Positions 1 through 6,865 of a stretch of DNA of 35,219 nt are shown here, in pieces (position 1 is the first letter of the stretch; every line of letters begins with the position of its first letter). The notes under the pieces were generated by a model, which had not been told where the DNA came from, ran no database searches, and saw only the letters and a list, made by a program, of their open reading frames with translations. Position numbers and translations under genes: made by a program. Origin of the DNA: Dehalococcoidia bacterium UBA6495 (GTDB lineage Bacteria; Chloroflexota; Dehalococcoidia; Lucifugimonadales; UBA826); contig DJMH01000053.1 in the NCBI GenBank assembly GCA_002435305.1, positions 2,824 to 38,042 on the forward strand, written 5' to 3'.

Positions 1-194
1 GGAGACAAATCAATGTCACCCTCGCAAATAATGGTCAAATTAATAAGACTAGGAGTCAAAAAAAGATCATTTATATCCTCTTGAGATGCACTATTTATCT
101 GCAGCGTGGTTATCTTCAATAGATCTGCAGCATCCAATTCGCCCTCATGGATACCAAGCTTTGTTCTTATTGTTCTTTCAAATTGATTTTTCAT
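1..194 (-). CDS. Leucine-rich-repeat protein, N-terminal part (runs off left edge)
   Basis: An open frame on the minus strand from ATG at 194 continues without a stop to base 1, giving about 64 residues. The residues read FERTIRTKLG...LDAADLLKITTLQI...DINDLFLTPSLINLTI, which resembles the start of internalin-type leucine-rich-repeat regions: an amphipathic cap helix of the kind LEAAIREAL, then AADL.kLTsL and a repeat ending in LtnLt.L. The frame is also open upstream of 194 back to a TAA near 268, so a TTG start there is possible; neither start has a clear ribosome binding site. The remainder, and any signal peptide, anchor or function, cannot be seen. It would be transcribed divergently from the CoA-transferase operon. 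The family call rests on one repeat and is moderately sure. Confidence 0.5.
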   Translation of the reverse strand, partial: MKNQFERTIRTKLGIHEGELDAADLLKITTLQINSASQEDINDLFLTPSLINLTIICEGDIDLS

Positions 195-308
195 TTCTAC
201 AAGGATTTCGACATTAATATATGTTTCTACGCAGGGAATTATATTTGAAACTCTTATCAAAAAGTTGTCTTAAATCCGGCAACTAAGATCGAATTTTAAT
301 CGATTCCT

Positions 309-337
309 TTGAGTTTTAATTTTCAAGATGATATAAA
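309..337 (+). promoter_or_regulatory. Candidate sigma-70 promoter for the CoA-transferase operon
   Basis: TTGAGT (309-314), a 17-base spacer, then TATAAA (332-337), about 50 bases upstream of the CoA-transferase start. The -10 box matches 5 of 6 consensus bases and the -35 box 4 of 6. The surroundings are AT-rich, so a chance match is possible. Confidence 0.42.
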
Positions 338-389
338 TCGACTTATTAAATTATGTGAAATCCTTTTGATTAGTTGATAGAGGTGGCTC

Positions 390-1643
390 ATGACCAATAA
401 CAGCTCCAACCCAGAAATTAACGGGCCACTTACTGGGATAAAGGTCTTGGATTGGACTATCTGGCAATTTGGCCCGGTTAGTACTTCTATGATGGGAGAC
501 ATGGGGGCGGATGTAATAAAAATTGAAGCTTTGGATGGGGATCCTTCGAGGGGCCTTTCAAGAGCTTCCAGTATGAAAATGGACCTTGGCGAAGGCAGGA
601 TCGCCTATTTCGAAACCTGCAATAGAAATAAAAGAAGCATCGCCGTGAATTTAAAGACCGAAGAAGGGCGCAAGATAATTTATGATCTCTGCAAAGATGC
701 CGATGTGTTTGTACAAAATTTTAGGTCCGGGGTGGCAGAAAGGCTCGGGGTTGGATATGAAACTCTCAAAAATATTAATCCCCAATTAATTTATGGTTCT
801 GCCAACGGGTATGGTCCGCTTGGCCCCGACGCAACTCAGCCATCATTTGATGGATGTGGCCAAGCAAGGTCGGGTTTGATGATGTCCGCGACTCAAGGAG
901 GGCAAGAATACCCGACGCAAGTAACTCAGGGGGTATCCGATCAAATTGGTGGAATAATGCTCTGTCAAGGAATTCTAGCGGCTTTAGTGTCCAGAAGTAT
1001 CAGGGGTATAGGTCAGAAAGTAGAAACTTCACATTTAAGTGCCAACATGTGGTTACAAGGATTAGGGGTAAGTATGAGTTTACTCCAAGGAGGAGTAGGG
1101 TTTTCACCATATAACCGAAGAGAACCTGTGAATCCTCTTTCCAATGTATATAGGACCGCTGATGGCCGTTTCATTATGATGATGCACCTGCAACCCGATC
1201 AGTACTGGGAACCTTTACTGGAGGCCATGGGACTTCCAGAATTCATCGGTGATATCAGATATTCCGACATGCCTAGCAGGGCAAAGCATTCATTAGAAGT
1301 GGTAGCTATATTAGATAAAAGATTCGAAGAGAAAACGGCTGCAGAATGGGATTCCATATTTAGAGAATTTTCTACAGATTTTATTTATTCCCTGGTTCAG
1401 ACGGTTCAAGATCTACCTTATGATCCTCAGGTCATCGCAAATGACTTTATCACTAAATTCGACCATCCCGTACTTGGAGAAGTACAAATGTGCAATCACC
1501 CCTCCATATATAGTGAGACTCCAGCGGGAATCTGGAAAGAAGCTCCGGAAGTAGGTCAGCACACCGAGGAGATCTTGGTCGATGAATTGGGATACGGGTG
1601 GGACGATATAGAGAAACTTCAAAGTACAGGAGCAATCCTGTAA
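390..1643 (+). CDS. CaiB/BaiF family (family III) CoA-transferase
   Basis: A 417-residue protein of typical length for family III CoA-transferases, which move CoA between carboxylic acids through an aspartyl-CoA intermediate. The N-terminus has the family pattern GPLTGIKVLDW...GDMGADVIKIE, then NRNKRSIAVNLKT and the VFVQNFRSGVAERLGVGYE stretch. Asp154 in PSFDGCGQARSGLM sits where the catalytic aspartate of formyl-CoA transferase lies. A good ribosome binding site (AGAGGTGG) precedes the ATG. The next gene, a TPP-dependent lyase, starts 23 bases after the stop, and a MaoC-like gene follows, so this is the activating enzyme of a three-gene catabolic operon. Family III transferases act on oxalate, carnitine, succinate, mesaconate, bile acids and others; the substrate cannot be read from the sequence. 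Confidence 0.9.
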   Translation: MTNNSSNPEINGPLTGIKVLDWTIWQFGPVSTSMMGDMGADVIKIEALDGDPSRGLSRASSMKMDLGEGRIAYFETCNRNKRSIAVNLKTEEGRKIIYDLCKDADVFVQNFRSGVAERLGVGYETLKNINPQLIYGSANGYGPLGPDATQPSFDGCGQARSGLMMSATQGGQEYPTQVTQGVSDQIGGIMLCQGILAALVSRSIRGIGQKVETSHLSANMWLQGLGVSMSLLQGGVGFSPYNRREPVNPLSNVYRTADGRFIMMMHLQPDQYWEPLLEAMGLPEFIGDIRYSDMPSRAKHSLEVVAILDKRFEEKTAAEWDSIFREFSTDFIYSLVQTVQDLPYDPQVIANDFITKFDHPVLGEVQMCNHPSIYSETPAGIWKEAPEVGQHTEEILVDELGYGWDDIEKLQSTGAIL

Positions 1644-1666
1644 CAACAAAACAGAAAGGAGGTAAC

Positions 1667-3331
1667 ATGGGACAGATTGACGGCGGTCACTTATTTGCAA
1701 AGGCGTTGAAGAAAGAAGGGGTTGAGTATGTCTTCACCTTGAACGGTGGACATATCTACAACCTATACGAAGGGTGTGCTGATGAAGGTATTGAGCTCAT
1801 AGATTTCAGGCATGAACAGGTTGCTGCCCATGCAGCCGAAGGATGGGCTAAGGTAACGGGTAAACCGGGAGTCTGCATAGTGACAGCAGGACCCGGAGTA
1901 ACTGATGCAGTGACTGGTATTGCTAACGCTTTCCAAGCTCCGAGCCCCATGATAATGGTTGGGGGCAACGCCGGAATATTTGACCATCTGAGAGGAGGTC
2001 TCCAAGATTTTGATAGTGCTACCTTCTTGAAACCTGTTACTAAATTTTCAGAACAAGTAAAACGGGTGGAAAGAATTCCTGAATATGTGTCGAATGCATT
2101 CCGAGCTGCTACCAGTGGAATACCCGGACCGGCCTATCTGGAAATTCCCATTGACATCGTAAACGGAGTAACAGAAGAAGAAGATGTTAAGTATCCAGAC
2201 AGATATAGAACTGAATCAAGAGCCTTTGGTGACCCAGAATATATTCAAAAGATCGTGGACATTCTGAAAGATACGGAACGCCCAATGGTTCTAGCCGGCT
2301 CCGATGTTTGGTGGTGTGACGCCTCCGAAGAATTAAGAGAATTTGTAGAAAAGATCAATGCACCCGTGTTCTTGAATGCTATGGGTAGGGGAAGCCTCCA
2401 CTCCAGTCACCCAAATTTGGGGAGTCTGGGAAGACGATATGGGCTTGTAAAATCAGACACCGTTGTCCTAATTGGTACTCCAATCGATTTCAGGCTTAGC
2501 TATGGTGAAGACCGACTCTTCCCTCAGAATCCCAAGTTAATAGAGATCATGATGGACGCAAATAAAATTGGTCAAAACAGGGCGGTAGATGTGGGAGTTA
2601 CGGGAGACGTTGGGGCCATTATGAACCAGGTGATGGAATCTCTCGATGATTCTAGCTACCAATCCAAAGGCACGGCCTGGGTGGAAGAGGTAATGACAGA
2701 GGATAAGGCCTTAAAAGAAGCCGATACAGAAATGATGGCAAGTAATTCATCTCCTATTCATCCTATGAGACTTGTAAAAGAATTAAGGGATGTCCTAGAT
2801 GAAGATGCCACAGTCATTGGAGACGGAGGAGACATTGTTACTTTTGCTGCAAGGGTATTGAACATCAACAAACCTGGACATTGGTTGGACCCAGGACAAT
2901 TCGGATGTTTGGGGGCAGGTAGTGGGTTCGCTGCTGCGGCACAACTCGCTAGGCCAGGCAAACAGGTTTGTATTGTATACGGGGATGGGGCATTCGGTTT
3001 GACAGGATTCGATGTTGAATCTTTTGTCCGATTCAATCTCCCAATCGTTTGCGTCCTTGGAAATAACGGTGCTTGGAACCAGACAACCCAAGGTGTGCTG
3101 GGAAGAGGCGGTAGGGCTTTGGCGACTTTCCTTTCTCAAGATACTGACTACGCCAAAATAATGGAAGGTATGGGAGGGCATTCTGAAAGGGTAACGGATC
3201 CCAACAAAATAAAACCGGCACTAGAAAGAGCATTTGCGTCAGGCAAACCGGCCCTTTTAGATGTAGTCATTAACCCTGATATTTCGTACGGAAGCATGGG
3301 AGGACGTTCAAGGCAACAGAGGCAATATTAG
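1667..3331 (+). CDS. TPP-dependent enzyme, 2-hydroxyacyl-CoA lyase / oxalyl-CoA decarboxylase-like
   Basis: A 554-residue thiamine-diphosphate enzyme with the three acetolactate-synthase-fold domains. Glu50 in DFRHEQVAAHAAEGWA is the catalytic glutamate that activates TPP. The Mg/TPP motif GDG (439-441) ends with the asparagine pair NN (466-467). The first domain (KPGVCIVTAGPGVTDAVTGI) and the C-terminal YGSMGGRS recall 2-hydroxyacyl-CoA lyases and oxalyl-CoA decarboxylases more than biosynthetic acetolactate synthase, and no regulatory-subunit gene adjoins. A longer frame begins at 1598 inside the CoA-transferase, but the near-perfect AGAAAGGAGGT before ATG 1667 decides the start. Lying between a CoA-transferase and a MaoC-like gene fits cleavage or decarboxylation of a CoA ester, such as an oxalyl- or 2-hydroxyacyl-CoA. 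The exact substrate is open. Confidence 0.8.
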   Translation: MGQIDGGHLFAKALKKEGVEYVFTLNGGHIYNLYEGCADEGIELIDFRHEQVAAHAAEGWAKVTGKPGVCIVTAGPGVTDAVTGIANAFQAPSPMIMVGGNAGIFDHLRGGLQDFDSATFLKPVTKFSEQVKRVERIPEYVSNAFRAATSGIPGPAYLEIPIDIVNGVTEEEDVKYPDRYRTESRAFGDPEYIQKIVDILKDTERPMVLAGSDVWWCDASEELREFVEKINAPVFLNAMGRGSLHSSHPNLGSLGRRYGLVKSDTVVLIGTPIDFRLSYGEDRLFPQNPKLIEIMMDANKIGQNRAVDVGVTGDVGAIMNQVMESLDDSSYQSKGTAWVEEVMTEDKALKEADTEMMASNSSPIHPMRLVKELRDVLDEDATVIGDGGDIVTFAARVLNINKPGHWLDPGQFGCLGAGSGFAAAAQLARPGKQVCIVYGDGAFGLTGFDVESFVRFNLPIVCVLGNNGAWNQTTQGVLGRGGRALATFLSQDTDYAKIMEGMGGHSERVTDPNKIKPALERAFASGKPALLDVVINPDISYGSMGGRSRQQRQY

Positions 3332-3359
3332 ATCATATACCTGGAAAGGAGGAACACAT

Positions 3360-4226
3360 ATGACTTTAGGACAACACCATTCGGATGAAGCATTTGTTGG
3401 AAAGGAATTAGAGCCACGGTTGTTCGAAATATCCAAGAAAACCGTGAACGATTACTTCGAAGGTTTAAAGGTAGACCGATCTGTTTACGAAAACATTGGG
3501 TCAGAAGATAAACTCGTGACCCCATCTATGGTTATCATTGATGCTGAGTCCATTTCTGGGGCCAGCTTTAGAAATAATTTTGGGAACCTCTGGATGCGTC
3601 AAGAAGTTGATTTCCACGCACCTCTACCAACAGAGGAAAGATTAAACGTAAGCTCTAAGGTGTTGGATATTTACGAATGGAGAAATAGGACAATAGTCCT
3701 GCAGGAATCTGAAATATTCAACGAGAAGAAAGAATTACTGGGTGCAATGCGTCACCATCAAAGTTATTTGCTAGACCAGAACTCTGGAAAGGTGGCTCTG
3801 AGAAAACCTTCTGAAAAAGAAGGGGTCCGAAAATTTGATGTGCCGAAGGGAGAACTTCTCGAACCTGTATCGAGTGAAATAGACCTTGAAATGTGTGGAA
3901 CCTTTTTCCATGGAAATAAGAATTATCATACGGACAAAAGAGCCTCTGAAGAACTAGGATTCGAGGAAGTAGTGGTCGGAGGTAAAATGACTATCTCATA
4001 TATAGGGGATATGCTCGACAGAACTTTCGGTGAGCGGTGGTATAACGGCGGTAAGCTAGACGTGAAATTTACAAATATTGTTTGGCCTGGGGATAGAGTC
4101 ACCGCAAGAGGTGTAATTGCCGATGAATCGGACTCATCGGAAGGAAGCACTGAGGTTAGAGTTTGGATGGAAAAAGAAGACGGCACGGTGACTATCGTTG
4201 GGAATGCTTATCTTTCCAAGGAGTAG
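3360..4226 (+). CDS. MaoC-like double-hotdog protein (probable enoyl-CoA hydratase/dehydratase family)
   Basis: A 288-residue protein with two hotdog domains. The N-terminal half (about 10-140) resembles FAS1-like dehydratase domains; the C-terminal half (about 165-285) carries the MaoC-type segment NKNYHTDKRASEELGF with His190, then a VVGGKM helix and WPGDRVTARG, matching the GD.v...g.V pattern of hydratases. In canonical R-specific hydratases the motif is GDxNPLH, with Asp five residues before His. Here that position is Gly185 in an ungapped reading, so the catalytic pair is altered, although mesaconyl-CoA hydratase-type members also deviate. AAAGGAGGAAC precedes the ATG, 28 bases after the TPP enzyme stop, so it is the third gene of the operon. 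Probable role: hydration, dehydration or thioester binding of the same CoA ester. Confidence 0.72.
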   Translation: MTLGQHHSDEAFVGKELEPRLFEISKKTVNDYFEGLKVDRSVYENIGSEDKLVTPSMVIIDAESISGASFRNNFGNLWMRQEVDFHAPLPTEERLNVSSKVLDIYEWRNRTIVLQESEIFNEKKELLGAMRHHQSYLLDQNSGKVALRKPSEKEGVRKFDVPKGELLEPVSSEIDLEMCGTFFHGNKNYHTDKRASEELGFEEVVVGGKMTISYIGDMLDRTFGERWYNGGKLDVKFTNIVWPGDRVTARGVIADESDSSEGSTEVRVWMEKEDGTVTIVGNAYLSKE

Positions 4227-4307
4227 CTTATACTTTGAAACCAAATCAGCAATATAGACCGATTTAATGGTAAATTGGCTACAGGTAATTTGCTGGAACA
4301 GAGACTT

Positions 4308-5504
4308 CTACCTGGCAACACCGTAAGCTATGGCCTTTACTTCTTTGTCCTCAGAATTATTCATAACATCGGCGAGTTCTCCCAGCAGATCACCCAGCGA
4401 CGTATCAGACCAAAGCCAGCGGTACAATTCGTTCATAGAGGCTTCGGGCTCTACCGCAATTCTCGACTCAAGATAGTATGACTTCAGATCATCAACGCAA
4501 TACCGAACAAAATGCCCAATACTAAATCGTTCAGGGCGCATCTCAGAATCTTCCATCTCACCTGCAGCGTATCGTTTTAAAAATTCCATAACATCTGGAA
4601 ATAAACCAGGGTTAATGGTACTTAGGCCTACCGCGGTTCTCCCCTTATTAGTTTTCAGAGCTTTTTCATAATCAGGTTTTATATCAGATAGTTCTAGCAA
4701 AAGATCTTTTTTCTCGGTGATCGACTCTATTTTTGATTCGGTTCGCGAGATAACCACCCGTTCTATTTCATCAGTTTCAAATATTTGCAGTACAGGGCCT
4801 TCTGACCTATTCAAGAGATCAAAAGTCGCTGCCAATATTTCGTGTTGATAGCTAGGGTTATTAGCTTCACCCAAAGTGTTTCCAAAATTAAAAGGGACAG
4901 ACAGCATTCGAGGTGGTTTTATCTTCCTTGCATGTTCTTCAACAAGTGATATCCCTGTGGTCACTAATCCAGATTCCTCCAAGACTCTCGCTATAACGCT
5001 TACAGCGTTAGTACAAGCCGGTCAAGTAGGAGTCAACAAAACGACATCAACCTTCTCATCCAATAACTTCTTAGCAACCTCTGGACCGTATTCATCAGTC
5101 AATCCAGTGACGTTTCTCAAGGCACCCATGAACGAATAATAATTGTCAGAAAGTGACCCTATTTTCCCCAAAGCAACAAGTTCGTTCAATCTATCAATCG
5201 GGAAAGTGATGTTGATATCCTTATAAATGCTAGTCCGATCAAAACCAATGCTGGTATGGCTTTGTACAATATCCGCAGGATCGGTGATTCTAGGTATCAC
5301 ACGAAAGGAGGCATCTCCACCATTTTTTGCAGTGGTGAATGGATTATCACCTCTAACATGCAACCCAGCTGTGGTTACCAGAGCTACCTTACACTCAGAT
5401 AAGGGTTTAGACATCTCGACCCAAGGAGAATCCTCATTTTCGGGACTTGGCCAATTAAGGAGTAAGTCTCTTTGCTGTTCGGTTAAGATTTCGAGTTTTG
5501 GCAT
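4308..5504 (-). CDS. GrdB-like UxxC selenoprotein (glycine/sarcosine/betaine reductase selenoprotein B family), read through TGA
   Basis: Two abutting frames form one 398-residue protein if TGA 5022-5024 is read as selenocysteine (residue 161). The first part (VALVTTAGLHVRGDNPF, FRVIPRITDPADIVQSH, FDRTSIYKDINITFPIDRL) is typical of GrdB-like proteins. The junction reads VVLLTPT-U-PACTNAVSVIARVLEE, with the Sec at the position where GrdB-like homologues carry Sec or Cys in a UxxC/CxxC redox motif. Immediately after, VLEESGLVTTGISL and PPRMLSVPFNFGNTLG continue the same family without a frame change. A hairpin 11 bases past the TGA fits a bacterial SECIS. ATG 5504 has AAGGTGA before it; an in-frame TTG lies at 5507. 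It has its own promoter. Expected role is a thiol/selenol redox reaction; the substrate is unknown, since glycine, betaine and proline reductase partner genes are absent here. The alternative is a pseudogene with a nonsense mutation. Confidence 0.82.
4994..5010 (-). promoter_or_regulatory. SECIS-like hairpin downstream of the in-frame TGA
   Basis: On the minus strand TAACGCT-GTA-AGCGTTA forms a perfect 7-bp stem with a three-base loop. The loop begins with G and lies 18 bases after the TGA. These values agree with the published bacterial SECIS consensus (apical loop about 16-37 bases past UGA, G among the first two loop bases). A lower helix, GGCT with AGTC, can extend it across an internal loop. 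It lies within the coding frame, as bacterial SECIS elements do. Confidence 0.65.
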
Positions 5505-5551
5505 CAATTCACCTTATAAATTCATCATTTTTCGCTGTGTGGAAAAGGTCT

Positions 5552-5580
5552 ATTCTATGTTCAATACCCAAAACTGTAAA
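5552..5580 (-). promoter_or_regulatory. Sigma-70-type promoter of the selenoprotein gene
   Basis: Read on the minus strand: TTTACA (5580-5575), a 17-base spacer, TAGAAT (5557-5552). Each box matches 5 of 6 consensus bases at ideal spacing, about 48 bases before the ATG at 5504. It sits in the 94-base gap after the flavoprotein gene, so the selenoprotein is probably transcribed independently. Confidence 0.6.
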
Positions 5581-5598
5581 TCAGATTTGTAGGTGAAA

Positions 5599-6855
5599 TT
5601 AAGCAACAAGGCCAGCCACATAACCTGACGCCCATGCCCATTGGAAATTAAAGCCACCTAATTGACCTGTGACATCCAGTACCTCCCCAACAAAATAGAG
5701 TCCGGGATACTTTTTGACTTCCATTGTTTGGGAGCTAATTCCGTCTGTATTCACCCCACCGACTGTCACCTCAGCCGTCCTATATCCCTCAGTACCTGAG
5801 GGTTTGAGATTCCAAGAATTTAACATGGCCCCAATCCTATTGAGATCTTTGGAACTGACCTGAGTAATAGGAACATCAGAGAGGTCTTCAAACCATAAGG
5901 TTTGTAACTCCACAACTACCGCCCTAGGCAAATACTGATTCAAATATGATCGAATAGATCTTTTGTCCGACTGATTCTTCATTTCAATCAATTCCTGAGT
6001 TACATCAACGCCAGGAAGAAGATTCAATTTTAATGAATCACCCGGAACCCAATAGTTCGATATCTGCAACATCGACGGTCCACTCAACCCTCTATGTGTG
6101 AACAACAAACTATCTGAAAAAATATGCCCATTTGTTTGAACTTCAACCATGGTGGAAATTCCAGAAAGTCTTGAAAACACGGACTTCAAGGGATCTGAAA
6201 ACATGAAGGGAACTAACCCGGCATATTTTTCCGTTACTGGCAGATCAAATTGTTCACTCAGTTCATACCCATAACCACTTCCACCCAGGGTAGGTATAGA
6301 AAGGGCTCCGGTTGCTACGATTAAAGAATCGCAGTTGAGCTCAATATATCGATTGGAACCGTTAGTATCAGATAGTCCTTTTATTGAAAATCGATGTCTT
6401 CCTTTATCAAAAACATTTTGAGAATTCTCAAAATTAACTACATTTCTTATATCGATATCAGTCAAAATCTCGACCCCAACCAATTCACATTCCCGCAACA
6501 ACATATCCAAAATACTTTTTGAGGCACCTGTGCAAAAGTATTGATTCTTTTTCCTTACTTCATATTCGATATCATGTTGTTCAACTAAGTCCACAAAATC
6601 CTGTGAAGTGAATTTGCTTAAAGCCGATTTACAAAAATGTGGGTTATGGGAGAGAAAATTATCTGAATAAACTAACTCATTTGTAAAATTACATCTCCCT
6701 CCACCGGACATCAGAATCTTTTTGCCAACTTTATTGGATTTTTCAAGAACAAGCACTTTTCGGCCTCTTCTTCCAGCGGTAAATGCAGACATCAAACCGG
6801 CAGCGCCGGCTCCTAGGACAACCACATCGTAGTTCTGATCTATAGGCCTCATCAT
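5599..6855 (-). CDS. BaiN/HI0933-family FAD-dependent oxidoreductase
   Basis: A 418-residue flavoprotein of the HI0933/YhiN/BaiN family, close to the usual length of about 400. It has the N-terminal dinucleotide fold VVVLGAGAAGLMSA (11-24), the family signature GKKILMSGGGRCNFTN (about 44-60), and the C-terminal FAD-contact region GLYFVGEVLDVTGQLGGFNFQWAWASGYVAG. Most members lack an assigned reaction; BaiN is a bile-acid ring reductase, so the biochemical role here is open. It starts with tandem ATGs (6855, 6852), without a strong ribosome binding site, 10 bases after the stop of the penicillin-acylase homologue, so the two are cotranscribed. Family assignment is sure; substrate is not. Confidence 0.9.
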   Translation of the reverse strand: MMRPIDQNYDVVVLGAGAAGLMSAFTAGRRGRKVLVLEKSNKVGKKILMSGGGRCNFTNELVYSDNFLSHNPHFCKSALSKFTSQDFVDLVEQHDIEYEVRKKNQYFCTGASKSILDMLLRECELVGVEILTDIDIRNVVNFENSQNVFDKGRHRFSIKGLSDTNGSNRYIELNCDSLIVATGALSIPTLGGSGYGYELSEQFDLPVTEKYAGLVPFMFSDPLKSVFSRLSGISTMVEVQTNGHIFSDSLLFTHRGLSGPSMLQISNYWVPGDSLKLNLLPGVDVTQELIEMKNQSDKRSIRSYLNQYLPRAVVVELQTLWFEDLSDVPITQVSSKDLNRIGAMLNSWNLKPSGTEGYRTAEVTVGGVNTDGISSQTMEVKKYPGLYFVGEVLDVTGQLGGFNFQWAWASGYVAGLVA

Positions 6856-6865
6856 GGCTATTTGC

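Noticed and set aside
1598..1666. N-terminal extension of the TPP enzyme
   Set aside because: It overlaps the CoA-transferase end, and a strong ribosome binding site precedes the ATG at 1667.
4282..4314. Inverted repeat CAGGTA/TACCTG as a terminator between the MaoC-like and selenoprotein genes
   Set aside because: Only six base pairs with a 21-base loop and no T run; likely chance.
5022..5507. A stand-alone 161-residue protein ending at the TGA, and a separate 224-residue protein after it
   Set aside because: Both halves belong to one family in one frame and the junction shows a Sec-type UxxC motif with a hairpin. One recoded gene explains this better than two genes.
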